Part shown: one piece after another, positions 53,386 through 61,298 of the stretch
Layout of the letters: each line of letters begins with the position of its first letter
Numbering within the stretch: position 1 is the stretch's first letter
NCBI GenBank assembly: GCA_963773085.1
Contig: CAVYZS010000011.1
Span: 434,001-498,000 of the forward strand
Origin: JAENVT01 sp963773085
GTDB lineage: Bacteria > Actinomycetota > Acidimicrobiia > Acidimicrobiales > Ilumatobacteraceae
DNA length: 64,000 nt
Direction: 5' to 3'
The notes under the pieces: generated by a model
Database searches by the model: none
Told to the model about the DNA's origin: nothing
The model's input: only the letters and a program-made list of their open reading frames with translations
Translations under genes and position numbers: made by a program

Positions 53386-53808
53386 ATGGCCGGGTACTCG
53401 GGCACGCCGTTGCCGAAGAAGCTCGGAATCGTCGGTGAAGCGGTGTTCGTCGTCGTCGACCCTCCCGACGGGTTCGCTGCGACGCTCGGCGACTACGGCG
53501 ACGCGGTGTGGCAGAAATCGTTGCTGGCGCCGCTCGACGTCGTCGTCGCCTTCTTCACGTCGCGATCCAAGTTGGCCGCGGCGTGGCCGAAGTTGACCGC
53601 CGCTGCCGCTCCGGACGGTGGTGTGTGGGTGGCCTGGCCGAAGAAGTCCAGCGGCGTGACCACCGACATCACCGAAGATGTGCTGCGCGCCGACCTGCTG
53701 CCGACCGGCTGGGTCGACAACAAGGTCTGCGCGATCGACGACACGTGGAGCGGCCTGCGCTTCGTGCTGCGCAAGGAGCTGCGCCGTCCCGGCGACAAGC
53801 GCCGCTGA
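53386..53808 (+). CDS. DUF3052 family protein
   Basis: The 140-residue protein starts MAGYSGTPLPKKLGIVGEAV, then VVVDPPDGF, VVVAFFTSRSKLAAAWPKL, VWVAWPKKSSGVTTDITEDV and VDNKVCAIDDTWSGLRFVLR. This is the standard DUF3052 sequence, a small cytoplasmic protein found across actinobacteria. In some genomes a DUF3052 gene lies next to a peroxiredoxin gene, as here (convergent, 8 nt between stops). The molecular function is unknown. Confidence 0.92.
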   Translation: MAGYSGTPLPKKLGIVGEAVFVVVDPPDGFAATLGDYGDAVWQKSLLAPLDVVVAFFTSRSKLAAAWPKLTAAAAPDGGVWVAWPKKSSGVTTDITEDVLRADLLPTGWVDNKVCAIDDTWSGLRFVLRKELRRPGDKRR

Positions 53809-53816
53809 GTAGTCGG

Positions 53817-54453
53817 TTACTTGTTCGGCTGCGGCAGAACTCGCAGGTAGGGCTTGATGGTCGTCCAGCCTTGCGGGAACAGCTTCTCGGCCTCTTCGTT
53901 GGTGACGGGCCCGCCGATGATCACGTCGTCGCCGTCGACCCAGTTGGCCGGCGTCGCCACCTTGTACTTCGCGGTCAGCTGCAAGCTGTCGATCACTCGC
54001 AGGATCTCGTCGAAGTTGCGACCCGGTCGAGGCCGGATACGTGATGGTCAGCTTGACCTTCTTGTCGGGGCCGATGACGAACACCGAACGAACCGTGAGC
54101 GTGTCGTTTGCGTTGGGGTGGATCATGTCGTAGAGGTCGGCAACGGCATGATCGGGGTCACCGATCATCGGGAAATTCACCGCCGTGCCCTGCGTCTCGG
54201 CGATGTCTTCCTCCCACTTGATGTGGCTGTCGACCGGGTCGACCGAGAGGCCGATCACCTTGACGTTGCGCTTGTCGAACTCCGACTTGATCTTGGCGAC
54301 GTACCCGAGCTCGGTGGTGCACACCGGCGTGAAGTCTTTCGGATGGCTGAACAGCACCCCCCATGAATCGCCGAGCCAATCGTGGAAATGGATTTCGCCC
54401 TGCGTGGTGGCAGCGGTGAAATCGGGAGCGGTGTCTCCGAGGCGAACGGTCAT
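53817..54453 (-). CDS. 1-Cys peroxiredoxin (Prx6 type), with a +1 frameshift
   Basis: ATG 54453 follows AAAGGAACC. The start MTVRLGDTAPDFTAATTQGE and FTPVCTTELG (peroxidatic C45) are diagnostic, as is VIGLSVDPVDSHIKWEEDI. At about 54022-54026 one extra base (GGG for GG after LTITYPASTG) shifts the frame. In the next frame the protein continues RNFDEILRVIDSLQLTAKYK, then VATPANWVDGDDVIIGG to a TAA at 53817. Repaired length is 211 residues, normal for the family. Unrepaired, the frame reads a basic tail far downstream. The enzyme would reduce H2O2 or alkyl hydroperoxides. Confidence 0.88.
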
Positions 54454-54568
54454 TGCAGGTTCCTTTGGTGTTCGAGGTGTGGTGATCAGCGTGGCTGTTG
54501 AATGCGGAACAACACTAACCAATACCCGACTATTCCGGTCAAGATTTACCAACGGGAACATGATTCTC

Positions 54569-54598
54569 TTGACATGTGACTGTTTAGTCACATATTAT
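54569..54598 (+). promoter_or_regulatory. ArsR promoter with an 18-bp palindrome filling the -35/-10 spacer
   Basis: TTGACA (54569-54574) and TATTAT (54593-54598) are separated by exactly 18 nt that form a perfect palindrome, TGTGACT-GTTT-AGTCACA (54575-54592). The -10 box ends 7 nt before GTG 54605, so the transcript should be leaderless. A repressor dimer on the palindrome would occlude RNA polymerase, the normal autoregulation mode of ArsR proteins. Confidence 0.8.
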
Positions 54599-54604
54599 CG
54601 AGTC

Positions 54605-54928
54605 GTGGACGACGTGTTCAAAGCGCTGGCCGACCCGACCCGACGGTCGATCCTCGACGCCCTGTTCGAACACGACGGCCAGACGGTGCAGGCGCTGTGC
54701 GATCGATTTCCGGAGATGACCAGGTTCGGGGTGATGAAGCATCTCTCGGTGCTCGAGGCCGCCAACCTGGTCACCACCAAGCGGGTCGGGCGCACCAAGC
54801 AGCACTACCTCAACCCGATCCCGATCGGCGAGATCGCCGACCGGTGGATCAGCAAGTACGCCCAACCATTTACCCGCGCCCTGGTTGGCCTGCGTCACGA
54901 ACTCGAGCGCGGACCGATCGAGACATAG
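54605..54928 (+). CDS. ArsR-family transcriptional regulator
   Basis: The 107-residue winged-HTH protein begins VFKALADPTRRSILDALFEH and continues LCDRFPEMTRFGVMKHLSVL, EAANLVTTKRVGRTKQHYLN. No metal-binding ELCVCDL-type box is visible. It belongs to the group commonly paired with an AHSA1/SRPBCC gene, which follows 9 nt downstream. It probably represses its own operon through the palindrome at 54575-54592. Confidence 0.92.
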   Translation: MDDVFKALADPTRRSILDALFEHDGQTVQALCDRFPEMTRFGVMKHLSVLEAANLVTTKRVGRTKQHYLNPIPIGEIADRWISKYAQPFTRALVGLRHELERGPIET

Positions 54929-54937
54929 GAGTCCACG

Positions 54938-55843
54938 ATGGCCATCACCAAGCACGTCTACCAGATCTTCATCAAGGCCACACCGGAGCAGGTGTGGGAC
55001 GCGATCGTCGAGCCGTCGTGGACACGCCGTTACTTCCATGGCACGGCGTTCGACTCACCGCCGGTCAAAGGCGAGCCATACCGAACCTCGCTGGGTGATG
55101 GCCGGCCGGCCGTCGACGGCACCATCGAAGAACTCGACAGGCCCAATCGACTGGTCATGACCTGGCACGTGCTCTACGACGCGGCGATGTCGGAGGAACC
55201 GCCGAGCCGCGTCGAATGGATCATCGAGACGGTCGGCGACGGCCTCACCCGACTCCGCCTCGAGCACGGTGACCTCGCCCGCAGCCCGTTGACCTGGGCC
55301 GGGGTGAAGGATGGTTGGGCGTACGTGCTCGACGGGTTGAAGACGGTCGTCGAGACCGGCGAGTCGCTGCCGCCGCTCATTGCCCAGTTGGCAAAGGTCG
55401 AGGATGCCGCGGGTGAGTGGCATCGGGCGCAGGGCATCGAGTGCTACAACTCGACGTGGGAGATGATCGAAGCCGAGCGGACGCCGGAGAACGACGAGGA
55501 GATGTTGCGGCGGGCCTACGCATCGGCCTACCACTGGGCGCGCGCTGTCCGTCGAGGTCCGGCCAACGATGCCCGCGGTGCGTGGTTGTTGGCCAAGGTG
55601 CAGTTGCTCGTCGGGCAGCCGGAGCTGTCGCTCCGTTACGCCGACTTGTGCATGTCGATCTGCCAGGAGCACGGTCTCGGCGATTTCGATCTGGCCTACG
55701 CCTACGAGGCCAGGGCCCGCGCCCTGAAGGCGTTGGGCGACGACACCAGCGCAGCTCAGAGTTGGGAAACGGCGAAATCGGTTCCGATCGCCGACCCGGA
55801 GGACCAAGCGATCCTCGACGCCGACCTCGCTGTCGGGCTGTAA
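54938..55843 (+). CDS. SRPBCC (AHSA1-like) protein with C-terminal TPR-like domain
   Basis: The 301-residue protein starts MAITKHVYQIFIKATPEQVW and has the SRPBCC/AHSA1 lipid-cavity fold to about 148: WTRRYFHGTAFDS, GTIEELDRPNRLVMTWHVLY, LTRLRLEHGDLA and GVKDGWAYVLDGLKTVVETG. The second part (about 165-301) is alpha-helical and TPR-like (EMLRRAYASAYHWARAVRRG, YADLCMSICQEHGLGDFDLA). It forms an ArsR-SRPBCC pair with the upstream gene; the ligand is unknown. Confidence 0.85.
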   Translation: MAITKHVYQIFIKATPEQVWDAIVEPSWTRRYFHGTAFDSPPVKGEPYRTSLGDGRPAVDGTIEELDRPNRLVMTWHVLYDAAMSEEPPSRVEWIIETVGDGLTRLRLEHGDLARSPLTWAGVKDGWAYVLDGLKTVVETGESLPPLIAQLAKVEDAAGEWHRAQGIECYNSTWEMIEAERTPENDEEMLRRAYASAYHWARAVRRGPANDARGAWLLAKVQLLVGQPELSLRYADLCMSICQEHGLGDFDLAYAYEARARALKALGDDTSAAQSWETAKSVPIADPEDQAILDADLAVGL

Positions 55844-55914
55844 GCAGCTGACCGGACTGGGGAACTTCGGCTCTAGGTCGGCCGCATTCGTGCCGATACT
55901 CTGTGTGAAGGGCG

Positions 55915-55930
55915 GATGACAATCGTCATC
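55915..55930. promoter_or_regulatory. 16-bp palindrome upstream of the M23 peptidase gene
   Basis: GATGAC-AATC-GTCATC is a perfect palindrome 17 nt before the ATG at 55947, with GTGTGA (55903) and TCACAC (55929) as an additional outer pair. It could be an operator or a small hairpin in the 5' leader. Confidence 0.4.
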
Positions 55931-55946
55931 ACACGGAAGTACGCGC

Positions 55947-56570
55947 ATGTTCTCCACCGGTATTCATCGTCGAGGCGTTTTGGGCATCGTCGCTGCGCTG
56001 ACGATCAGCATCTGCGGTCTGGCGTACGGACAGGTTCAGGCCGCAACGACCCCGACCCTGATGGCTCGGCTCGAGATCCCGGCGACTGCATTGAAGCCGG
56101 CGGTTCGACTGAGTCAATCCGGCGTGATCATGTTCCCGATCAATCCGTCACCACGGTGCGGTCTGAGCAAGACCAGCTTCGGTCAACCGCGCGTCGGCCA
56201 CGTTCACGAAGGCATCGACATCATGGCCGACCAAGGCCAGGAGATCTACGCCGTCAGCAATGGTGTGCTGTCGAAGCAGACGATCGATGGTGCTGCGAAC
56301 GCAGTGTCGTCCGGTAACTCGTGGCATCTGTTCTTGTCCGACGGGACGTACTACTTCTACGGCCATCTGTCGGCGTTCGCGCCCGGATTGGTTCTCGGGT
56401 CCATTGTGACCCGAGGCCAGGTGATCGGTTACGTGGGTGACACCGGTAACGCCAACGACCTCGGGCCCGGCAACTATCACCTGCACTTCGAGGTCCACCC
56501 GAAGGGAGGGGCGGCGGTCAATCCGTTCCCGTTGCTGACGATCCCGAAGGCGTGCTCGGTCTGGCCCTGA
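55947..56570 (+). CDS. Secreted M23 (LytM) metallopeptidase-like protein
   Basis: The 207-residue protein has a signal peptide (GVLGIVAALTISICGLAYGQ, about 10-29). Its M23 domain has GHVHEGIDIMADQGQEIYAV (the metal-binding H-x3-D), DGTYYFYGHLSAF and YHLHFEVHP (the second H-x-H). It is about the normal size for a single-domain LytM endopeptidase acting on peptidoglycan cross-bridges. All metal ligands appear present, so it is probably active. It is preceded by the palindrome at 55915. Confidence 0.9.
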   Translation: MFSTGIHRRGVLGIVAALTISICGLAYGQVQAATTPTLMARLEIPATALKPAVRLSQSGVIMFPINPSPRCGLSKTSFGQPRVGHVHEGIDIMADQGQEIYAVSNGVLSKQTIDGAANAVSSGNSWHLFLSDGTYYFYGHLSAFAPGLVLGSIVTRGQVIGYVGDTGNANDLGPGNYHLHFEVHPKGGAAVNPFPLLTIPKACSVWP

Positions 56571-56600
56571 CGGAATCGCCCGACGAAGTAGTCTGACGGT

Positions 56601-56912
56601 GTGAGCATTGCCGTTGCGCTCGAGGATCTGCCAGACAAGCTTGGTGAGTACCCCTGGTGCTACCTGGTCACCACCGGTGAGGAACGCCCTCACCTGCTAG
56701 CAGTGAAGCCATCCGTCGTCGAGGCCGGCCTGCGCTGCGAGACGGGGCATTCCAGCCGAGCCAACGTCGTGCGCAACCCGCTGGTGGTGTTGATGTTCCC
56801 GCCGCCGCAGCCCGACGGCTACTCGCTGATCGTCGACGGCGAGGGGGAGGTCAACGGCGACGGAATAGTCGTCAAGCCGACGTGGGCCGTGCTGCATCGC
56901 CCGGCGGTGTGA
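56601..56912 (+). CDS. Small pyridoxamine-phosphate-oxidase-like FMN-binding protein
   Basis: The 103-residue protein begins at GTG 56601 (MSIAVALEDLPDKLGEYPWC) and has YLVTTGEERPHLLAVKPSVV, GHSSRANVVRNPLVVLMFPP and YSLIVDGEGEVNGDGIVV. This is the compact split-barrel flavin fold of actinobacterial PPOX-like proteins. It may bind FMN or F420. It sits 30 nt after the M23 gene and ends 9 nt before the convergent SDR gene. Confidence 0.75.
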   Translation: MSIAVALEDLPDKLGEYPWCYLVTTGEERPHLLAVKPSVVEAGLRCETGHSSRANVVRNPLVVLMFPPPQPDGYSLIVDGEGEVNGDGIVVKPTWAVLHRPAV

Positions 56913-56921
56913 AAGCCGGAC

Positions 56922-57794
56922 TCAACCAGCGATGTCGAGGCCGAACGCTGTTTTGAACGCGGCGTAGTAATCGGCGTCATCGGTGTATCGGCCCAGCGCC
57001 ACCCACGCTTCGTCCGACATCGCCTGACGCCCGGCGACGATCTCGTGTCCGCCCCAGCTCACTGCGTAACGCAGCTTCGGCGTCTCGGTGGTGATTGCGT
57101 GGTGGATGAGGTGGCCGACCTCGAACGGGTCGGTGGCATGGGCGTGCCCCGTCGCGTAGAACTGGAACATGCGACGGTATTCGGCGGCGTAGGCGTCGGT
57201 GTGGTTCGGAGCGTCGATGTTCTTGGCGAAGATCGCACTCTTGGTGACACCGGGCTCGATGATGACGACGCGGATCCCGAACGGCGCCAGTTCCTGTGCC
57301 AACCCCTCGCTGAACCCCTCGAATGCCCATTTGGACGTGACGTACGGCGATTGCGCAAGAGCGGCGATGCGCCCGGCGATGGAGGTGATGTTGACGATGG
57401 CCCCGCTGCGGCGGGCGCGCATGCCGGGCAACACCTGCTGTAGGCAACGCACCGCGCCGCACAGGTTTACGTTCATCACGTCGAGGTAGGTCGACGGGGA
57501 ACATTCCTCGGCGACGGCGTTGCCACCGACGCCGGCGTTGTTGACCAACACGTCGACACGGCCGGCGGTCTCGCCGAGGATGCTCGCAAAGCCGGCGCGC
57601 ACCGACTCGTCGTCGGCAACGTCGAGTTCGACGAGGTTGATCTCGACCCCACCGTCCGCCGCCATCGCAAGCAGTTTGGCTGCCTTGTCGATACTGCGCA
57701 CGGTGCCGAACACGTCGTGGCCTTGCTGGGCGAGGTGGATTGCGGTGGCGCGGCCGATGCCGCTGTTGGCGCCAGTGACGACAGAGATGGTCAT
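56922..57794 (-). CDS. Short-chain dehydrogenase/reductase (SDR)
   Basis: The 290-residue protein has TGANSGIGRATAIHLAQQ (NAD(P)-binding, about 7-24), LVELDVADD, VLVNNAGVGG (NNAG), NITSIAGRIAAL (catalytic Ser) and SPYVTSKWAFEGF (YxxxK). It is a classical SDR with the C-terminal extension used for substrate binding. The chemistry is oxidation/reduction of a hydroxyl or keto group on an unknown substrate. Start ATG 57794. Confidence 0.92.
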   Translation of the reverse strand: MTISVVTGANSGIGRATAIHLAQQGHDVFGTVRSIDKAAKLLAMAADGGVEINLVELDVADDESVRAGFASILGETAGRVDVLVNNAGVGGNAVAEECSPSTYLDVMNVNLCGAVRCLQQVLPGMRARRSGAIVNITSIAGRIAALAQSPYVTSKWAFEGFSEGLAQELAPFGIRVVIIEPGVTKSAIFAKNIDAPNHTDAYAAEYRRMFQFYATGHAHATDPFEVGHLIHHAITTETPKLRYAVSWGGHEIVAGRQAMSDEAWVALGRYTDDADYYAAFKTAFGLDIAG

Positions 57795-57817
57795 CCGGCC
57801 ATGGTAAGTCGCTGCGG

Positions 57818-58327
57818 CTAGGCGGCCTCCACGGGGGCGAAATCGTCGAACCACACGGCATCGGGGTCGCAGGCGATTGCCAGGCTCTGGACGCGCTCGT
57901 GGTCGACCATCAAGATGTCGAGCAACTGCAGTCCCTGCAGCATGTGAATGCGGCGGAGCTCGAAGTAGCCGATGCGGTCCTTCTCGTCGGGGTGTTGCCG
58001 TGGTACGCGTTGGGTGAGGCAGATCGTCATCGTCTGCGAGAACGGCACCTCCAGACCGGGCCCGTCGCACCAGCCGACGAACAGGCCTAGTTCGGTGGGT
58101 GGGTCGGCGAACATCGCCGTGACCTGGCGACGCTCGTCGAGCAGCACCAGCACCTCCTTGTCGATCGGCATGTCGAGCACGGCGGAGGCCAGGTTGGCGG
58201 CGTCGGCGAACTCGGCGATCACGAGTGGCTCGTCAGGGTTGGGCAGCCACACGTAGCACGGCTGATCGCCGAAGCGGATGTCGATGACGTGCCTGCGGCT
58301 GCGCAGGCGTGGGCGGCGAAACGACAT
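57818..58327 (-). CDS. Conserved-looking protein of unknown function
   Basis: ATG 58327 follows GGGAGGAAACC. The 169-residue protein reads MSFRRPRLRSRRHVIDIRFG, then PCYVWLPNPDEPLVIAEFAD, KEVLVLLDERRQVTAMFADP, GLEVPFSQTMTICLTQRVPR and ELRRIHMLQGLQLLDILMVD. Alternating hydrophobic strands and normal codon use indicate a genuine cytoplasmic protein, but I recognise no family. It lies between the SDR gene and the ATPase on the same strand. Confidence 0.65.
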   Translation of the reverse strand: MSFRRPRLRSRRHVIDIRFGDQPCYVWLPNPDEPLVIAEFADAANLASAVLDMPIDKEVLVLLDERRQVTAMFADPPTELGLFVGWCDGPGLEVPFSQTMTICLTQRVPRQHPDEKDRIGYFELRRIHMLQGLQLLDILMVDHERVQSLAIACDPDAVWFDDFAPVEAA

Positions 58328-58386
58328 GGTTTCCTCCCGGGAGAACAATCGAGTTGTGGTTCGGGGGAAGCCGTCTCCGGCGGACC

Positions 58387-60745
58387 TTATCGGCGGTGCC
58401 AGCGCGTTGCGACCCGACTACCGAGTTCGAGCATCGGCCAGGCCGCGGCGATGAAGACAGCCGCCATGACGTATGCCCACGCTTCGGTCACGGGGAGTTC
58501 GAAGAGGTCCTGACTCCACGGCATGACGAACGACAGACAGGAACAGGCTGGTCATCGTCACCACCAACGCCGTGCGCAACCGGTTCAACGGTCGGGCAAC
58601 CCGGTACAGGTTCATCAGCGCCACGGAACCAGCCGCCAAGACGGCGACGGTGCGGGCGTGATCGGCGTCGATCGAGGAGTCGAGCTGGGCGATGGTGAAG
58701 ACGCTCACGGTCACGAGTGCGATCACGACACCTGCCGGCACGGCCTGGCCGAGGACCCGTCGCAGGAAGCCCTCACTGACCCGACTGTCGTTGGGTTCGA
58801 GGGCGAGGACGAACGCCGGTAGCCCGATGGTGAACCAGCTCAGGATCGACAGGTGGATCGGTCGTAGCGGGTAGGCGAACGCGAAGACACCGGTGAGCAC
58901 GGAGAGGATGACCGAGTAGGTGGTCTTGGCGAGGAACAAGCTGGCCACCCGCTCGATGTTGTTGATCACCCGCCGGCCCTCACCGACCACCGCCGGCATC
59001 GCCGCGAAGTTCGAGTCCATCAGCACCAATTGGGCGACACCGCGGGTGGCTTCGCTGCCCGAGGCCATCGCCACGCCGCAGTCGGCGTCCTTCAACGCGA
59101 GCACGTCGTTCACGCCGTCTCCGGTCATCGCGACGGTGTGGCCCCGATGCTGCAGCGCTTGCACCATCGCCCGCTTCTGGTGAGGAGTCACACGGCCGAA
59201 CACCGTGCTGTGCTCGACGGCGTCGGCGAACGCTTCGGTCTCGTCGGGGGGCAACGTCGTGGCGTCGATGTTGTCTTGCCAACCGGCCAGCCCGGCGCGA
59301 CGCGCCACCGCACCGACGGTGACGTTGTTGTCGCCGCTGATCACCTTCACCGTCACGCCCTGGTCGGCGAAGTACTGCAAGGTGGCAGGTGCGTCGGCGC
59401 GCACGACGTCCTCCAGCAGTACGAGCGCCACGGGAGTGACCGGCGGCAGAGTGGCGTCGGCCCCGTCGGTGAAAATGCCATCGGCGGTGGCCAGCACCAG
59501 CACCCGTTGACCGGACGACGCGTGCTCTTCCACTTGTGTCTGCAGCCCGCCGGCGTAGTCCGATGTCAGCACGTTCTCCGGCGCACCGAGCACCCAGCTG
59601 CCACGCTCGCCGAAGCTCATGCCACTCCATTTGCGGGCCGACGAAAAGGGTACGCGGCCGGTCACCGTCCAGTCGCTGGGCTCGCCGTATGCGTGCTGCA
59701 ATGCGCGTGACGTGGCGTTCGGGTCGGGATCGAGCTGCGCCAGGGCGTTCAGCGCACCGTCGACCGTTGCGCGGACGACGTCGTCGAGCGGCTGCACGTC
59801 GGCGAGGGCCATCGATCCCTCGGTGATGGTTCCGGTCTTGTCGACGCAGAGCACGTCGACGCGAGCCAGCACCTCGATCGCCGGCAGCTCCTGCACCAGG
59901 CATCGCTGTCGACCGAGGCGCACAACGCCCACGGCGAAGGCGACGCTGGTGAGCAGCACCAGGCCCTCCGGCACCATGCCGACGAGGCCGGCGACGGTGC
60001 TGATGATCGACTGCTGCCAGGTCTCGTCTCGGCGCAAGAACTGGCTGCTGGCCAGCAGCAGGCCGACCGGGATGATGAGATAGCCGACCCAGGTGACGAT
60101 CTGGTTGACGTCGTTGCGCAGTGGTGAGTTGACCAGCGTGAAGCGTCGGGCCTCCTCGGCGAGCTTGACGGCGTAGTTCTCGGCGCCCACCTTGGTCACC
60201 ACCATCCGACCGGTTCCCGCCACCACCGCGCTCCCGCTCAGCACGTCGTCGCCATCGGCCTTGACCACCGGGTCGGCTTCGCCGGTGAGCAACGACTCGT
60301 CGATCTCCAGGTTGTCATGGGTCAGGACGAGGCCGTCCGCCACCACTTGCGCGCCGGCGCGCAACTCGACGACGTCGTCGAGTACCAGTTCGTGAACCTG
60401 CAGTTCAGCCACGGTGCCGTCGCGGACGGCGTGCGCCCTCGGCGCGTTGACGACCCGGAGTTCGTCGAGCACCCGCTTGGCGCGCAACTCCTGCACGACA
60501 CCGATCACGCTGTTGGCGATGATGACGCCGCCGAAGAGCGCATCCTTGGGTGAACCGGCCAGGATCACGAGTGCAGCCAGGATGGCCACGATGAGGTTGA
60601 TGGGCGAGAACACGTTGCTGCGCACGATCTGGCTGATCGTGCGCGTGGGCGCGCTGGGTACGGTGTTGGCCAGACCCCTCCCTACCCGGTCGGCAACCTC
60701 GGCTCTGCTCAAGCCGATGGCGGGATCGGGGTGGGGCTCGGGCAC
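58387..60745 (-). CDS. Cation-transporting P-type ATPase, with a frameshift near its C-terminus
   Basis: The protein (about 785 residues when repaired) has the actuator motif LLTGEADPVVK, the M4 motif GLVGMVPEGLVLL and the phosphorylation site CVDKTGTITEGS (Asp about 301). It also has SGDNNVTVGAVARRAGL, VAMTGDGVNDVLALKDADCG and M5-M10 spans. It is a P-type ATPase of the Ca2+/heavy-metal-like MgtA/PMA-related group; the ion is unknown. At about 58527 one base too many disrupts MTSLFLSV; the next frame continues FVMPWSQDLFELPVTEAWAY to the stop at 58387. Unrepaired, it ends at 58418 with an unrelated tail. Confidence 0.88.
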
Positions 60746-61298
60746 ACGGTGACGCTACCTGGAGCGCTCCCACGTGCGCCGCCTCAGCAAGTCAGTGGGG
60801 CTCGTTTCGTGTGTCGCCCGAAGAATTTGGTGCCTCCGAGAGTCCGGGACGGGTGAACTCTCGGAGACACCGCCACCACCAGATCCTGCTGCCGGGCCAG
60901 ATGCAGATGGGTCAGCATCGACGGGCGCAAGTGGTGAAGGACGTTGCCCAGCCGCTGATGAGCACGTGAAATCGCGTCACTGGTCGACGACAGGGTGCCT
61001 CCGGAGTATCGAGGTCGTCGCCAGCTGTGCATAACTCACCCGTGTTCATCAGTTGGTGAACCGCGGGGTCTGGGCGGCCCGGCCTTATCGGCTAGTCGGG
61101 ATCTAGCGTACTCGCGTTCTCGTCGGGCGTCACGCAATTTCCCGCGTGTTCGACATCGGCATCGGTTCGACCGACCGGTAGGTCTTTTGACCTGTTTGCG
61201 TCGTCGATTGTTGATTGTTTCTCAAGTTCTCCGCGAGCAGTGCCGAATTTCTAACCCGATACGACCCCACCGTGGGGTCTGAAAGAAGTTGGGAGATC
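60746..61298. other. 553-bp gene-free region upstream of the collagen-like gene
   Basis: No frame here looks protein-like; short open frames on both strands have shadow composition. The right half is less GC-rich. It contains AGGTC-TTTT-GACCT (61180-61193), a perfect palindrome overlapping a TTGACC -35-like element at 61187. It also holds a perfect palindrome at 61263-61279. The region therefore probably holds the promoter and leader of the collagen-like gene. Confidence 0.5.
61263..61279 (+). promoter_or_regulatory. Perfect palindrome in the leader of the collagen-like gene
   Basis: GACCCCAC-C-GTGGGGTC is an 8-bp perfect inverted repeat with a single central base, ending 19 nt before ATG 61299 and just before the GGGAG ribosome binding site. 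It could be an operator or a leader hairpin that affects translation. Confidence 0.5.

Noticed and set aside
60774..61034. Short opposing open frames in the 60.7-61.3 kb gap
   Set aside because: No ribosome binding site, no domain-like pattern, and both strands open equally, as expected from GC bias.
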